Assembly: GCF_026230105.1 (NCBI RefSeq) | Contig: NC_079479.1 | Span: forward strand, 32,891,385 to 32,955,384 | Length of the DNA: 64,000 nucleotides | Origin: Diorhabda sublineata | Lineage: Eukaryota > Arthropoda > Insecta > Coleoptera > Chrysomelidae | Direction: 5' to 3' | In this document: one piece after another, positions 33,171 through 44,225 of the stretch | Position numbering within the stretch: position 1 is the first letter of the stretch | How the letters are laid out: every line of letters begins with the position of its first letter | Notes under the pieces: generated by a model | Seen by the model: the letters and a program-made list of their open reading frames with translations, nothing else | What the model was told of the DNA's origin: nothing | The model's database searches: none | Program-made: the position numbers and the translations under genes

Positions 33171-35995
33171 ATGGAAAGAACCCTGCGAATTATATATTTT
33201 TTCTCATTTTAGCTTAACTTGCCTCAACCACTCAGAATTTTATAAAAAAATACAGATGTGATGATGTATTTAAATAAAGAAACTGTCTATAAAAGCATAA
33301 ATGTTGCTGGTGATGAAGAGGTTTTGGTTTTATCTATGAAGTTAAAAGTTTGTCGTTGAATAAGTTAGTATAAAATTTCCGTCATAATAATCCTACAGTC
33401 CCAGTGAATCGAGAGTTTTCACGTAGAAAAAAAAACAAAAGAAAAATATTTATTTCAACTACGAGAGATAAACCGAAACCATATTTCAGATACACTGCAT
33501 TTTTACCTCGAATTGTGTATTTATATTTTTTTCACTTTATTTTCATCTATTGTATATGGAAACAGCTTTTCAATTTAGAGGAAACAACGGACAATATATA
33601 TCTGCAGGTGTGAAAACAAGCATTTCCATTTGCTTGAAAATGAAGCAAACCAACGTTGAAATATTTATTTATCCACTTAGCTTCGTTCACCGCTGCTGTA
33701 AGCTTTTCACTTTACTTTAATCCGGAGTTTTTTCAATCATAAGGTTGCGCAAAATTATGAAAATCTAAATCTACGGTAAATTTTCTATAATCTAGATTCA
33801 CTGGTTTGATTGTTGGATAAAAAACAAAAAAACGCTATAGCAATATGTAAAATGTCTTGAATACTTTTATCAACAGCCTTTTAAAACTTTAATCTTCTAC
33901 AGAAATTACAAAATTACATTGGACTAACGCTAAGTCTAGTTTAGGTAAGGTTGGTACAGACAATTTAATCACCCTTCCATCTCTTTCATTTTATAGTTTA
34001 TTTTAAAAGCATTTTTCCTTGGTCAAATCTTTCTGGATATCAAGCTATCACTTCTGCCTATCTATTTGTTCAAATTGTTGTTTTTCTGCACATGCAGTCT
34101 TATTTATTTCGTTTTTTTTTCTACGTGGAGGATATTGCATCCAGATTTCAGTTAGTACTACTTCTAGATGTTCATTAGCTTTGGACAAAGGTATATTTTG
34201 AAAAACACATAAAACCATTATTAATCAAGCAAAAACATTTCCATAATAGTGTAAGTTTCCTTAGAACGATAATTCGAAGATTGCATCGATTAAATAATTA
34301 ATAATTTTTATTTTGCATACATTTTCTTTGATGTAAAGTCCCTTTTTTTGTCTGTATGCACTTTATTGCAAATTATTTGTATTCGTTACTGATATTTTTG
34401 TTCCTAATTACCCCTATATATATTAACTTTGTAAATATTATTATATCAAAAACTCCTGAAACTGAAAAATTGCGCTACCCTAAAGAATGTAATATTACAA
34501 CCCGGGAAAGTGCGCCCTTCAGCCCTTGAGTTACATCCTACACGCCGTGTAAGTCTGCACTTTCACGTTCACTCTTTGGACAAAAAAAAACTAAAACTGA
34601 CGTTTATAAGGGATTAGTTGCGAAACGTCCTCGGACACTGTCAAGCTTATTAGAATGAAGTATTGAGTTAAATAACTTAGACTGTCATTTTATGACGGTA
34701 ACGTAAATCTATTTAATGTTAGTTTTATGAGGTGCTTAAAATTTTTTCTTATTGATGTTTTTAGTTAATGTCTCTCGATATTAATTTTTTTTACTACTGG
34801 AAACAGCAACTTTAAACAGTGGTACTATTTAACCAGTCAAGATATTATGTGGTTTAGATATAGAGCTTTATCGCCCTCAACAGATTGAACTTTTTTTCAA
34901 TATTTAGTTGAAGGTTTCTGCACAAACTAGGTTTGACTTAAAACCAAACGTTCATTTGTTTAATACTCAACGATTTAGATCCTTGTTAGTAGAACTGATC
35001 ATTCTTATAAACTGAAGTAGCACAGATTATTATTGGATGAAACGTCGAATATCAAATACGACAAATCTAGGATTGCTGAGCTCTAGCTAACATTTTAGTG
35101 ACCAACTGCAACTAAAGTTGAAAATTTTTCAGTTTTCAGAGAAATTTTAATGTTGAAAGGTTGAAAGCAAACAATGGACAGGTGGTTTAGTAACTGATGG
35201 TGACAGTTTTGAGTAACCTCGCTTTTTTTGTCATCTACCTTCTTGATTCCATTATGGGAAAAAAGTTATTTTCTTTCTAACAACTATTATTTTCATATTC
35301 ATGAATCCTTTTTTTCACTATGGTTAAAAAATAGAGTTATGTTGAAATATGAAAAACTGGAAAACTTTTTAGTATTTTACCATTTCTTTATTATTCACAG
35401 TCGAATTCAATTTTACAATATAACTTGAAAAAACAAAAACATTACGTGGAAATAAAGTAAATTATAAAAAACTACCTCTACAAGATATAAACATTTTTTT
35501 TAGAAGTATGGGGTGTTTGTCAAATTATTTCCAATAAGAAAGTGAATATGAACTGAAGAAATGACAATAAAGTCGTTTCAGTTTCGACAAATTGTGTTCT
35601 AGTGTCCTAAAATCTGCGAATCGATATTACAAAAAAGAATCTCGATTCAATTGACTTATTATACGGAAGGAATCGATTTGATCGATTCATACCCGCATAT
35701 AGAATTGGAACGAAGTCCAAAAAAAAGGTGGTCTCGTTATTTCTGAAGGATAAATCTTTCCAAGAATGAGCATTGCATAAGCGGTTAGGTTCTAGCCTTT
35801 CCTTTCACAATTCCAGAGATAATATATTCTGTACATTCTTCAAAATGATGGTCATGAACCACAGGGAAAGATGAGTTTATTTGTGAGAAGTAAATTGTGT
35901 GTATCACGTGAAAATCTACTAATTTACTTATTTGAAAAATGTAATGTTTCACTTCACCCAATTTTTTTTGTGTACCATCAACTATAAAATATAAA
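33171..35995. other. Non-coding stretch, 2.8 kb
   Basis: No gene is recognisable. A locally G+C-richer patch at about 34498-34565 holds GAAAGTGC (34506-34513) and its inverse GCACTTTC (34557-34564), and GACGTTT (34599-34605) pairs with AAACGTC (34623-34629). These could be the edge of a small element. The remainder is A+T-rich. Confidence 0.4.
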
Positions 35996-36036
35996 TGTTT
36001 GACGTTTGGAAAAAATTGAGGTCACTTAAGAAATTG
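35996..36036 (+). repeat. Left terminal inverted repeat of the Tc1-type element
   Basis: It contains GGTCAC inside an A-rich context and aligns imperfectly with the minus strand of 37371-37411. Confidence 0.55.
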
Positions 36037-36184
36037 CGAATAATTTTAACGTTAATATTGATAAGAATGAAAATTCAAATTTCCCTTGCCTGTTTTCCAG
36101 TTTACTGTTGATTCCTTGTGTAAACCTAACGATTGCAAAGTGTAGTGATTTAACAGGCCCATAATACCTTTAGATCCGATTGTT

Positions 36185-37167
36185 GTGGCAAGAATTGTTG
36201 CGCTGTTACAAGATGGTCGGGGCCAACGTGAAACTGCAAGAATTGTTGGTGCTAGCCTTTGTGGTGTGCAAAGGGTGTATCAGCTCTTTCTGGAGACTAG
36301 CCTGATCACTATAAGACCAGGGTCTGGGCGTAAAAGAGTTACCACTCAACGAGATGACCATTTTTTGGTGTCCACAAGTTTGCAGAATAGGCAGCTACTG
36401 CAGTTTCACTGCGAAATCAGTTGGAAGAAGTGAGAAAAGTCAACGTTAGTGAATGGACCGTTAGAAGAAGACTTCATGCTGCTGGACTGTCATGCAGAAG
36501 AATGGCTACAGATCCCCCGATACAACTCCAGCATCGGACTGCAAGATTGACATTTGCCAGAGATCACGTTCGTTGGAATGATGATGACTGGAGCTGGGTA
36601 TTGTTCTCAGATGAATCGCGTTTTTGCCTTACTGGGTCAGATGGACGTCGACGAGTGTGAAGAAGACCTGGAAAGATATGCTGAAGTTTGCATTGACGAG
36701 CGTCTTCCATTTGGCGGTGGGTCAGTTATGATTTGGGCGGGAAACACTGCACAAGCTCGTGCAGAGTTGGTCTTCATAGAAAAGGGCTCCCTAACCTCTC
36801 ACAGGTACATTACGGAGGTGCTAGAAGACCATGTTATACCTTTCATGATGACTATGGGGTAACTTAGTATTTTATGCAAGATAATGCGAGACCACATACA
36901 GCCAGAATTGTCAGGGAGTATCTGGATGAGGTAGAAATTAGGCGGTTTGAGTGGCAAGATCGCAGCCCAGACTTGAACCCCATAGAACATGTCTGGGACG
37001 AGTTGGGACGACTGATCCGCAGACACACGCCAGCATCAAGAACTGCCCAGGAGCTGAGAAGATTGATGCTGCAGGAAAGGGATAACATCAACCAGAATGT
37101 GATCCAAAGTATGCCGCGCCGACTTCAAGCAGTCATCAATGCAAGAGGAGGGAATACACGTTATTAG
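36185..37167 (+). pseudogene. Tc1-type transposase pseudogene (DD34E)
   Basis: The N-terminal part reads RIVALLQDGRGQRETARIVG (first helix-turn-helix, from 36185), and the second DNA-binding helix is VSEWTVRRRLHAAGLS (about 36445). FSDESRF holds the first catalytic Asp (36610-36612), MQDNARPHTA the second (36880-36882) and LNPIEHVWDELGR the Glu (36985-36987). There are 34 residues between the last two, the Tc1 spacing. The frame changes near 36415-36430. A TGA at 36658-36660 stands where Tc1 proteins have Trp, followed by a frame change before RYAEVC. Another change occurs near 36860. No ATG is present at the usual start, since the first codon in frame is GTG. The three catalytic residues and the C-terminus to 37167 are preserved, so inactivation is through few lesions. 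Confidence 0.9.
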
Positions 37168-37370
37168 TGTCAAGTTTTTTATTTTGTTCCTTACATATCT
37201 TCCATAACAACAAAATGTTGACTTTCGCCCAAAATGTTGATTTTTTGCTTTTTCAGAATAAATCACTAAATCTCTTCTTTAGTATAGAGTATCATATCAG
37301 TTTACAAAAGCACATGCAATGATGTACAGTTTGCGAATTCTATCTGAAAACGTAAAATTTCAAAGAACAT

Positions 37371-37411
37371 GGAAATTTTGAGGTGACCTTAAGTTTTTGC
37401 TCGCCAGTGTA
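37371..37411 (-). repeat. Right terminal inverted repeat of the Tc1-type element
   Basis: Minus strand starts CACTGGCGAGC and includes GGTCACCTC, matching the left repeat core. TA follows directly at the outer end. Confidence 0.6.
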
Positions 37412-37559
37412 TATTGATGTCATTATCCTAATTTAAATCCTGAATTATTTGATAGAAATTACTCCTTAACTGACCAAAAGCAACTTTAGTTGCTTGGGCG
37501 TAACTTTAAGAGATTATGATTTGTTTGTTCAAGACTATGTTAAAACTATATCAATTAAA

Positions 37560-38060
37560 AAAAGTTTTGGGCATTAATAGGTGAATGTTCTTCCTAGTGG
37601 TATTTGGTTTCTTGCACTTTTTGCTCATCGGTTTTCAGGCATTCCATCGAGATGATCTCTCCAACCTTGTTGATGTTCTGTAACACATCTCACCACATTC
37701 AAAATAGTTAATTCTAATATTTCTAATTTTCTCAATTGTTTTAAACCTTTCCATTCCCGTTTTTCTTATTACTCTTTATGTTATTGAGGTTTCAGCTCTT
37801 ATTTGTACTATATTCTACTTGATATTGCTACTTCCAGATCATTGAATTTCATTTTTAGTTGTATTATATTATTGTCTACAGCTAGTTCTTTGGCTATGAT
37901 CAGTATTTGAGCCTTGTTGAGTAGTTTAAACTACATTTTTCTACCGTTGTCTTCAACCTATAAATTCATACATCTTCATTATCTTCCATTTTAATCAATC
38001 CCTCATTCTATAACTTGCTGTGATCTTATGGAACATTTCAATTATTCTGTCCATGATATT
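37560..38060 (-). pseudogene. Minus-strand LINE relic, post-palm to C-terminus
   Basis: From high to low: NKAQILIIAKELA (about 37920-37885; usual form KT..LVI..E), KMKFNDLEV, a connector with many stops, then NVVRCVTEHQQGW followed by RDHLDGMPENR (about 37690-37630), AKSAKN and the end. WRDHV.RMP..R..K is the C-terminal signature of RTE-like LINEs. The last 60 bases (TTCCTAGTGGTATTTGG and TTTTTGCTCATC) are shared with 29010-29070, so this is a second copy of the same family. No catalytic palm is preserved. It lies about 150 bp from the right end of the Tc1 element. Confidence 0.65.
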
Positions 38061-39048
38061 ATGAGGCTAATTTATTTAATTCGCATATGAAAAGAAAAGC
38101 ATAATACAAACATTTACCCATTTATATGGAAGTGGTCTATTACTACCGATATATTTTGATAGCAGATTTCAGTCAACCAATAAAATCTCTATAAAAACAA
38201 ACTCGGTCGATTTCCTTCAATGTTATAAATGTTATATATAGATATCGTACCTGCTGTTTGTATAAAATACTTTGTATATTTGAAACTCTCACATTTACTA
38301 CTGGTAATTTAGTTTAAATCCGTCAGTAAAATTTAATGTCATATTATACTTTATTGATAGTTAAATACGGAAGATATAAACGTTCCCCTTGTACAATGTT
38401 TATAGAAAAATATGTAATGTCGAACTTTAAAAATACGATCCGCTATACACACATTGTTTTAAATTTTGCGCCAATGGAAATAACACATTTCTCAAATATA
38501 TATTGATCGCCTATAATCATAAAATTTGTTGTTAAAGAAGATTCTTGAATCTCACACAGTTCCAGCATCTTTCTCTCTTTTTATACCAAATAATATATTG
38601 TGAGACTACACAAAGTTAATAGTTTCTTAATCTAAAAATCTGCAGAATTTTGGTATTGTCGTTGCAAAGTCTTATTTCAAAAATTTGTTGGTTTCGATAA
38701 AAATGATCGTACTTCTTCTAAAAAATCGTGTTTCTGTTCGTTGCAAATACCAAAAAGTATTCAGCTATTAGTTTGATTCACTTGTTTTATTCCACCTTCC
38801 TAATCCATGGACGAAGAAGTTCGAATAACACTAAGCAGCACCGTCTAGTCTAAGACGCTGTCGAGAATTTCGCGCAAGGTATCCAGGCTTTCTGACCGTC
38901 TTCCAAATGTGTGAATTAATCGAAATCGATTCGGAGAGTGTCTCGAGATCCGATTCAGGAAAATAATTCATTCACACTAATTGAGAAACTGAAGTGGTTA
39001 ACAATATGAACAGAGTTGATCTCTCGATATACATTTGGATATTCTCAC
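38061..39048. other. Intergenic or intronic stretch, partly less A+T-rich
   Basis: From about 38810 to 38955 base composition is richer in G+C and CpG than the neighbours, and frames on the minus strand are short. No domain was recognised. If the exon at 39049-39162 is real, this would be intron sequence downstream of it on the minus strand. Confidence 0.35.
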
Positions 39049-39162
39049 CTCTGTGTATCAGTACTTCACCTTCGGTTCTATTATCAAATACTCTAAATTC
39101 AGATTCCCTCGCGTCATTTACACTTAACCTCCATTGAAATTTGTATAAATTATCCTCAAAAT
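39049..39162 (-). other. Candidate internal protein-coding exon, unknown function
   Basis: The minus strand reads TTTCTTCTTAG, then 114 bases of open frame, then AGAG and the donor GTGAGAAT. Both splice signals fit consensus. The length is 38 codons exactly and both borders fall after the first codon base, so it is a symmetric phase-1 exon. The peptide begins FEDNLYKFQWRLSVN, continues DARESEFRVFDNRTEGE and ends VLIHR. It is balanced in charge and not low-complexity, unlike random A+T-rich runs. I do not recognise the family. No partner exons were found in this window, so it may belong to a gene with long introns or be chance. Confidence is modest. Confidence 0.3.
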
Positions 39163-41594
39163 CTAAGAAGAAATTGTTTATTAAACTCTTCCCATTAATC
39201 ACCTCTCAACTCAATTCCAGCCGTCATTGTACTAGCAACTCTTCCTTTTTGATCCGACAAGGAGGACAAATTTCAGTGCAGAACGAGCTTTTCTCAATTC
39301 AACAACATATGTACGTTGCAGTATATACACATACATACAAATCTGTCCAAACAAAAAACCAAAAAAAAGATCTTAAATATCATTAAAATCTTTCGATCTC
39401 TTTTCTACTATCATCAAACGTGAATAGTTGTGGTGTGAATCGATATCGAAAATAAAACCTTGAGATCAGGATATTTAGAACAAAAAAATACAGACAAACT
39501 CCTATGAATTTCGTATTTTTTAGTCTTGGAACAGATAGAAATGAAAATTCTCAATGTTTGTTTAAAAGTGAAGATGCAACGAATTTTTTGAGAAAACAGT
39601 TCACCAGCTGATTCCTGGACTAAGTAGATATCATTTTCATGAACAATAAAATAAAATCCAGAATGTTCTGCAGTTTTATGTGCAAATTAGGAAGCTTATC
39701 TAGATGGTTGTCACGATGTAAAGTAAAAAACTAACTGACGTTACCTAATTTTGATTAAGTATTATATTTTATTGTTAATTGAGTTATTAAAAGTTTTTTA
39801 ACGTTTATATGCCAACAAAGCCTTTGGAATGAAATTGAAAATAGCAATCTTATTAAGCATTCAAAATATTGCGATAACATTTTTATAAAGCCATTTTATA
39901 AAGATTTTTTTCGATCTATACTGCATCTCCTCTCAATCATGAAGAGAGAGAGATTCATTGAATTATTTGTGAATGGAATAAAGAAAATTGTTCATGTGAA
40001 GTGAGGAATTTTTCAGGTTTCACCCTTATACAGGAAAAGTTTCTCTCTGCAGGGCTAGAGTCATGATAGAATTAGGAGGATGAAGTGATATGGACTAAAA
40101 TAGCATGAAAAGATCAAAAACAGACTTGGAAAAACAAACAGCTGAGGCTGACTGCCATTTGGATGCAGATGACCAGCAAAACAGGTGATCGACAAAGAAG
40201 GATTTCGAAAAAACAAAAATAATGAAAAAGAAAGTAAGGTAGTCTTCAGAGAAATTTTCTCTTGGATTATAAGAAAAGGGGCCGTCTAATTGTGATCCAT
40301 TATCGACATAAATGTTGTTACTAGTATTGGCAGTACCTGAGAATGGATTCCTTTTAAAGAAATGGTTGGGTAAAGTACGGTAGGTGATTGTCCTACTTTA
40401 TAAGAGAGAGATGGTTCATTGGTAGATTCGGCATTAATCTTTATATACGGGTAGACTATAAAAACGTGATTCAAGATTACATATTTTGAAAATTGCAAAA
40501 ATTTATCTATCTATACACGGAAAATTTCTACATAAAATATAAGGTAACGGCCCTGGGAAGAGCAGGGAGCACTTCTGCCTCTCCAATTTAAATAATTGAA
40601 TACATGAATTCGTGATAAGCCACCATGCATAGTGCATGAAGCAAATTTGATAATAAATAAAACTAAATAACGCCGATATATACGAAACGGATGCCATAAA
40701 TATTTATGATATTTAAAATAATAAACAAGTCTTGAGATGGACTACATAAGGAAAATAAGTGTATCTTGAATTGTTTACGGTTTGGTTTGTTTCGCTCTTG
40801 CGAGATCGCTTTTGTCTGTAACTACCGTTATAAATTTAACAGTTTAAATGCGACATGTATGTCCCTTATCTTGCGATACAAGTTGGAAAATGGGGATGTT
40901 GACATATACGTTATGATTCACAACATAAAAACAATTTTACGACACTTAAACATTCTAAGAACCTAATTTTTCTTAAATTAGAAGAAATTAATTCAAATTG
41001 GATACACCACTTATAATTACATCTTGTTCCAATCAATTAGAAAGTACAATGGAGGCCAAAACAAAATTTACTTAATCCCACATCGCACATTGAATAAATA
41101 TTCAAAGTGCTCATAAGTTTGGTCTGGTTTGATGGCGGTCCATTTTAGTTCATCCAAAATTCGACTGTAGCCTTTTTCCTTTTCCAATTGGACTTACCTG
41201 AATGGAATGTTCTACTAAACACAATAACTGCAAAAAAGCAAGATAAAACCCACGTGTAGTTTCGTTATTGTTTTCAACTTATTGATTAACGCAGCAAACG
41301 CTTTAAACAGAGCACCAATAGATTTGCGAGATATAAGACTACATGGATAGATATATATGAGTATGCATAGGGATTTATGTTGTTAAAAGGACGAAAAGAT
41401 TAAAGCTCTAACTCTCTAAATTATTTTACACTCATCAGACAAATCACGCAATCTAAGGGTCACTTTAGTTTTCTTATATTATCATTTATTTTATTAAATG
41501 ATTCACCAGCTTGTATAAGCGAACTACTTTAGTCTGCTCAATGATAATAATTTCTTTTAGCACTAGTGACGGCCTACGATGACTAGCGATAACT
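39163..41594. other. Non-coding stretch
   Basis: No gene or transposon is recognised. Open runs at 40286-40498, 40503-40697 (minus) and 40766-40966 (plus) have no motif. Confidence 0.4.
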
Positions 41595-42212
41595 TTCAGC
41601 TCACAAAATTCTACTAGACGCTCTGGGAATTAAGGTTAGAGAGATAGAAGCTGCTATGGGCATACGAAAAGGGCACATTTCCCATATACTGATTGGAGAA
41701 TTATCCATCCGTAAGCTAATCTCGTTTTGGGTGCCGCGTTTTCTCACTTTGGACGAAAAGCGCATTCGAATGAACATTTCCCACTTCACTATATTCCTGA
41801 ATGAATGATGAGTACCGTTGTTTGGAGTAGTCAAGTGAAAACTGCATCATTGCTTGATCATCAAGGGAGAAATTGTAAAAAGATTCCATCAGGACAATGC
41901 ACCTACTCGCATTTCAGTGATCGTCATGGCTACAATTCACGATTTGCACTTCGAATTAGTTAACCACCAACTGTATTCACCGAAACTACGCCAAACGACT
42001 TTTCCTATTTCCAAATCTAGAAGATTCACTTGCAGAAGAGAGATTTTCATCAAACGAGGACGTTGTCGCGAAAATAAACGCGCATTTTGAAGAGAAATAC
42101 GGCAACTAATATTTGGAAGACTTGTAAAACTAAAACTATTTGTGTAAAGAGATTATGTGGAACAATAAATATGATTATAGAGTAGGACACTTTTCACACA
42201 AGCCTCGTATTA
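41595..42212 (+). pseudogene. Internally deleted mariner with 3' terminal repeat
   Basis: The frame from about 41605 reads KILLDALGIKVREIEAAMG, IRKGHISHIL, IRKLISFWVPRFLTLDEKR and IRMNIS, matching the second helix-turn-helix and the WVP.LL..DQK linker of mariners. Soon after, it jumps to KRFHQDNAPT (second catalytic Asp, about 41882) and FELVNHQLYSP. The first catalytic Asp region (DETW) is deleted. After the last coding motif, GAGTAGGACACTTTTCAC and AAGCCTCGTA at about 42181-42212 form the 3' end. Reversed, it starts TACGAGGCTTGTGTG, a typical mariner terminus. The 5' terminal repeat was not located. Confidence 0.8.
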
Positions 42213-43129
42213 TAAGAAAGTCGCCATTTTCCTTTGGGGGACAAATATTGCGTTATTTACATTAAAATTATTATTAGTAGTTGTTTCTTTGGCTACGGAT
42301 ATTGATTTCAACAAAAAAAAAGCGCTCAAAAAAGCAATTCTTTATACACAAAGAAAATGAAATGTTTGTCCACCACGACAATATGGCCGACATGTCAAAT
42401 GACGTATGAGGTATAACGAGATAGATCGTGCTACAAAAAATATGAGCATGCGTCAAACGCCAGCAATCGACAGCTGTAACCTTAATTCACCAAAACGAAA
42501 ATGTTTCATCACCAGTTCGTTATTTAATGAAAAAACCTCGTATATTTAGTGTATATGTCGATCAATAATATACTATATTTCGATAAACACTATTAAAAAT
42601 TCGATTGATGAAATTTATGGAATAGGTTTATTGGGAAGAAATTATTATTGCAAGACACTTTTTATTCCGATCGAGTTCAGATTGTGAATAGAATACAGAA
42701 AATATATGTATAATAAAAAACACTCAAGATTCCGTTCAATTTATTATTAATAACCGATAACTTCGTAAACAATACTTATAGTATACAATGTTGCATTTAA
42801 TTGCAAATTTCATCTAAACGGTTTCATCGAAATTAAACACGATTATGCCTTTCCATTCGGCGCTTGCCAAGGCAAACATTTCTTTTAAAAGGAGGAGGTG
42901 AATATCACGATCGTTATTCATCTATGTCAGTTATATACGGTCGTAAAGTGATTAGATCACTGGAACGGAATCAGTAGTTGCTTAATGGGATTATAGGTAG
43001 TAAATAGTATTGATTATTATTGTCACTATTATAGTGATTTAAAATTCTTGATTATTATTGGCTGGTCAACTGAATCTATATTTGGTTATTTTAAATAAAT
43101 AAAATAATCAAATCGAAAGTAATTGGATG
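42213..43129. other. Non-coding stretch with a second mariner-type terminus
   Basis: At about 42520-42548 the sequence ends AAAAAACCTCGTA. Reversed it reads TACGAGGTTTTTTCATT, a mariner-type end in the same orientation as the 3' end at 42212. No transposase lies directly before it, so it may be a solo end or a deletion derivative. No other feature was seen. Confidence 0.4.
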
Positions 43130-43820
43130 AAATTACCATTTGTATGTGAAAATTGATATAACAAGTTTTTTGGGTAAACAACTTTTTCCAAAAACTCAAA
43201 ATACCATTTCGAGACCAAAACACATGTACACAGACCTGATTATGATGTAAATTCTTAAATTTTGTTTTCGAAATCATAGAACCACTGTTGTTGACAGCTG
43301 TCATATTATATGATAACTGTTATTGAAGTCCAAGGTTAGTAGAGGATAGGTTGCCTAGTAACTTGTTCGATCTACGCGTGACGTCATCTGTTGACATCCA
43401 ATTAACAATATTCTTGCTTCATTTTATGGTTATTCAAAATGCCTCTCTTGAAAAAATATATTTAAGTGACTAATTTAACACGTCACACTATTGATATCTT
43501 TCTTAAAACAAAAGTACTTTTTTCTGTTTATTAAACTAATATAATGAATAAAAACAGTTTTTACTAGTCTATTTCAACTAGGTTGATAATTTTTTTTCTA
43601 CCTTAATCATCATCATCCCAACTACATTTAAATAAAAATAATAAATTAGAATTAAAACTAAGACATAACTACAACGAACACAGAATATGGCAGTTGCCAA
43701 AGTCAGAATAGTTGATAGCTGCAGAAGACAGTTGTTGTTCCATGTCACAGCACTAAGGGCTATATTTTTAAATTTGGAAAACATAAAGTGAAGAGCTGAA
43801 GGCAAAGAAAACATTTTTTG
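43130..43820. repeat. Interspersed repeat, copy 1 of a local duplicated family
   Basis: It contains block a (about 43170-43345: AAACACATGTACAC, ATGTAAATTCTT, GACAGCTGTCAT, ATAACT) and block b (about 43675-43820: GAACACAGAATATGGCAGTT, TTGTTGTTCCATG, ending in AACATTTTTTG). Both blocks recur in the same order at 43935-44225, with block b directly after block a there. In this copy about 330 bp of other sequence separates the blocks. The palindrome GACAGCTGTC sits in block a. Confidence 0.55.
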
Positions 43821-43934
43821 TAATATATAAAGTCAAATAGTGAATTGAACAAATCTGCTTAAAGATAATGGAAAAAACGCCCTCTTGACTAATGCAAAGT
43901 TTCGATAAAAGTTGTCATTTATATTATAATCTAA

Positions 43935-44225
43935 AAATGTATCTCTTTCTACTCAATATACCATTTAGATATCAGACACATGTAGAGTTATCTAATACTA
44001 ATGTAAATTCTTTTATTTTGACTACAAAAACATAGAAACACTGTTGATGACAGCTATCATGTTCTGTGATAACTTTAATTAGGTCAGAGAACACAGAACG
44101 TGACAGTTGTCAAAGACAAAACATCATAGCTGTCGAGGACACTTATTGTTCCATGTTGAAGCGCCAAAGTCGATGATTTCAAATTTAAAATACAAGACTT
44201 AAAGAGAGAAACAATTTTTTCGTTT
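43935..44225. repeat. Interspersed repeat, copy 2 of the local duplicated family
   Basis: Blocks a (GACACATGTAG, ATGTAAATTCTTTTATTTTG, ATAGAAACACTGTTGATGAC) and b (GAACACAGAACGTGACAGTT, TTATTGTTCCATGTTG) follow each other without a gap. Compared with copy 1 many substitutions are visible, so the duplication is old. No coding capacity was found. A non-autonomous transposon is the likeliest nature. Confidence 0.55.

Larger units (their letters stand above)
35996..37411 (+). mobile_element. Tc1-type DNA transposon with both terminal repeats
   Basis: A broken DD34E transposase lies between imperfect terminal inverted repeats. The right end on the minus strand begins CACTGGCGAGCAAAAACTTA and continues to GGTCACCTCAAAATT. 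The left end has TTTGACG, then an A run and GAGGTCACTTAAGAAATT. Over the A-run and GGTCAC core most positions match, with a two-base length difference outside it. TA lies next to the right end, as expected for Tc1/mariner insertion. The total length of about 1.4 kb is normal for an autonomous Tc1 element with one gene. The left end is clearly more diverged than the right. Confidence 0.8.
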
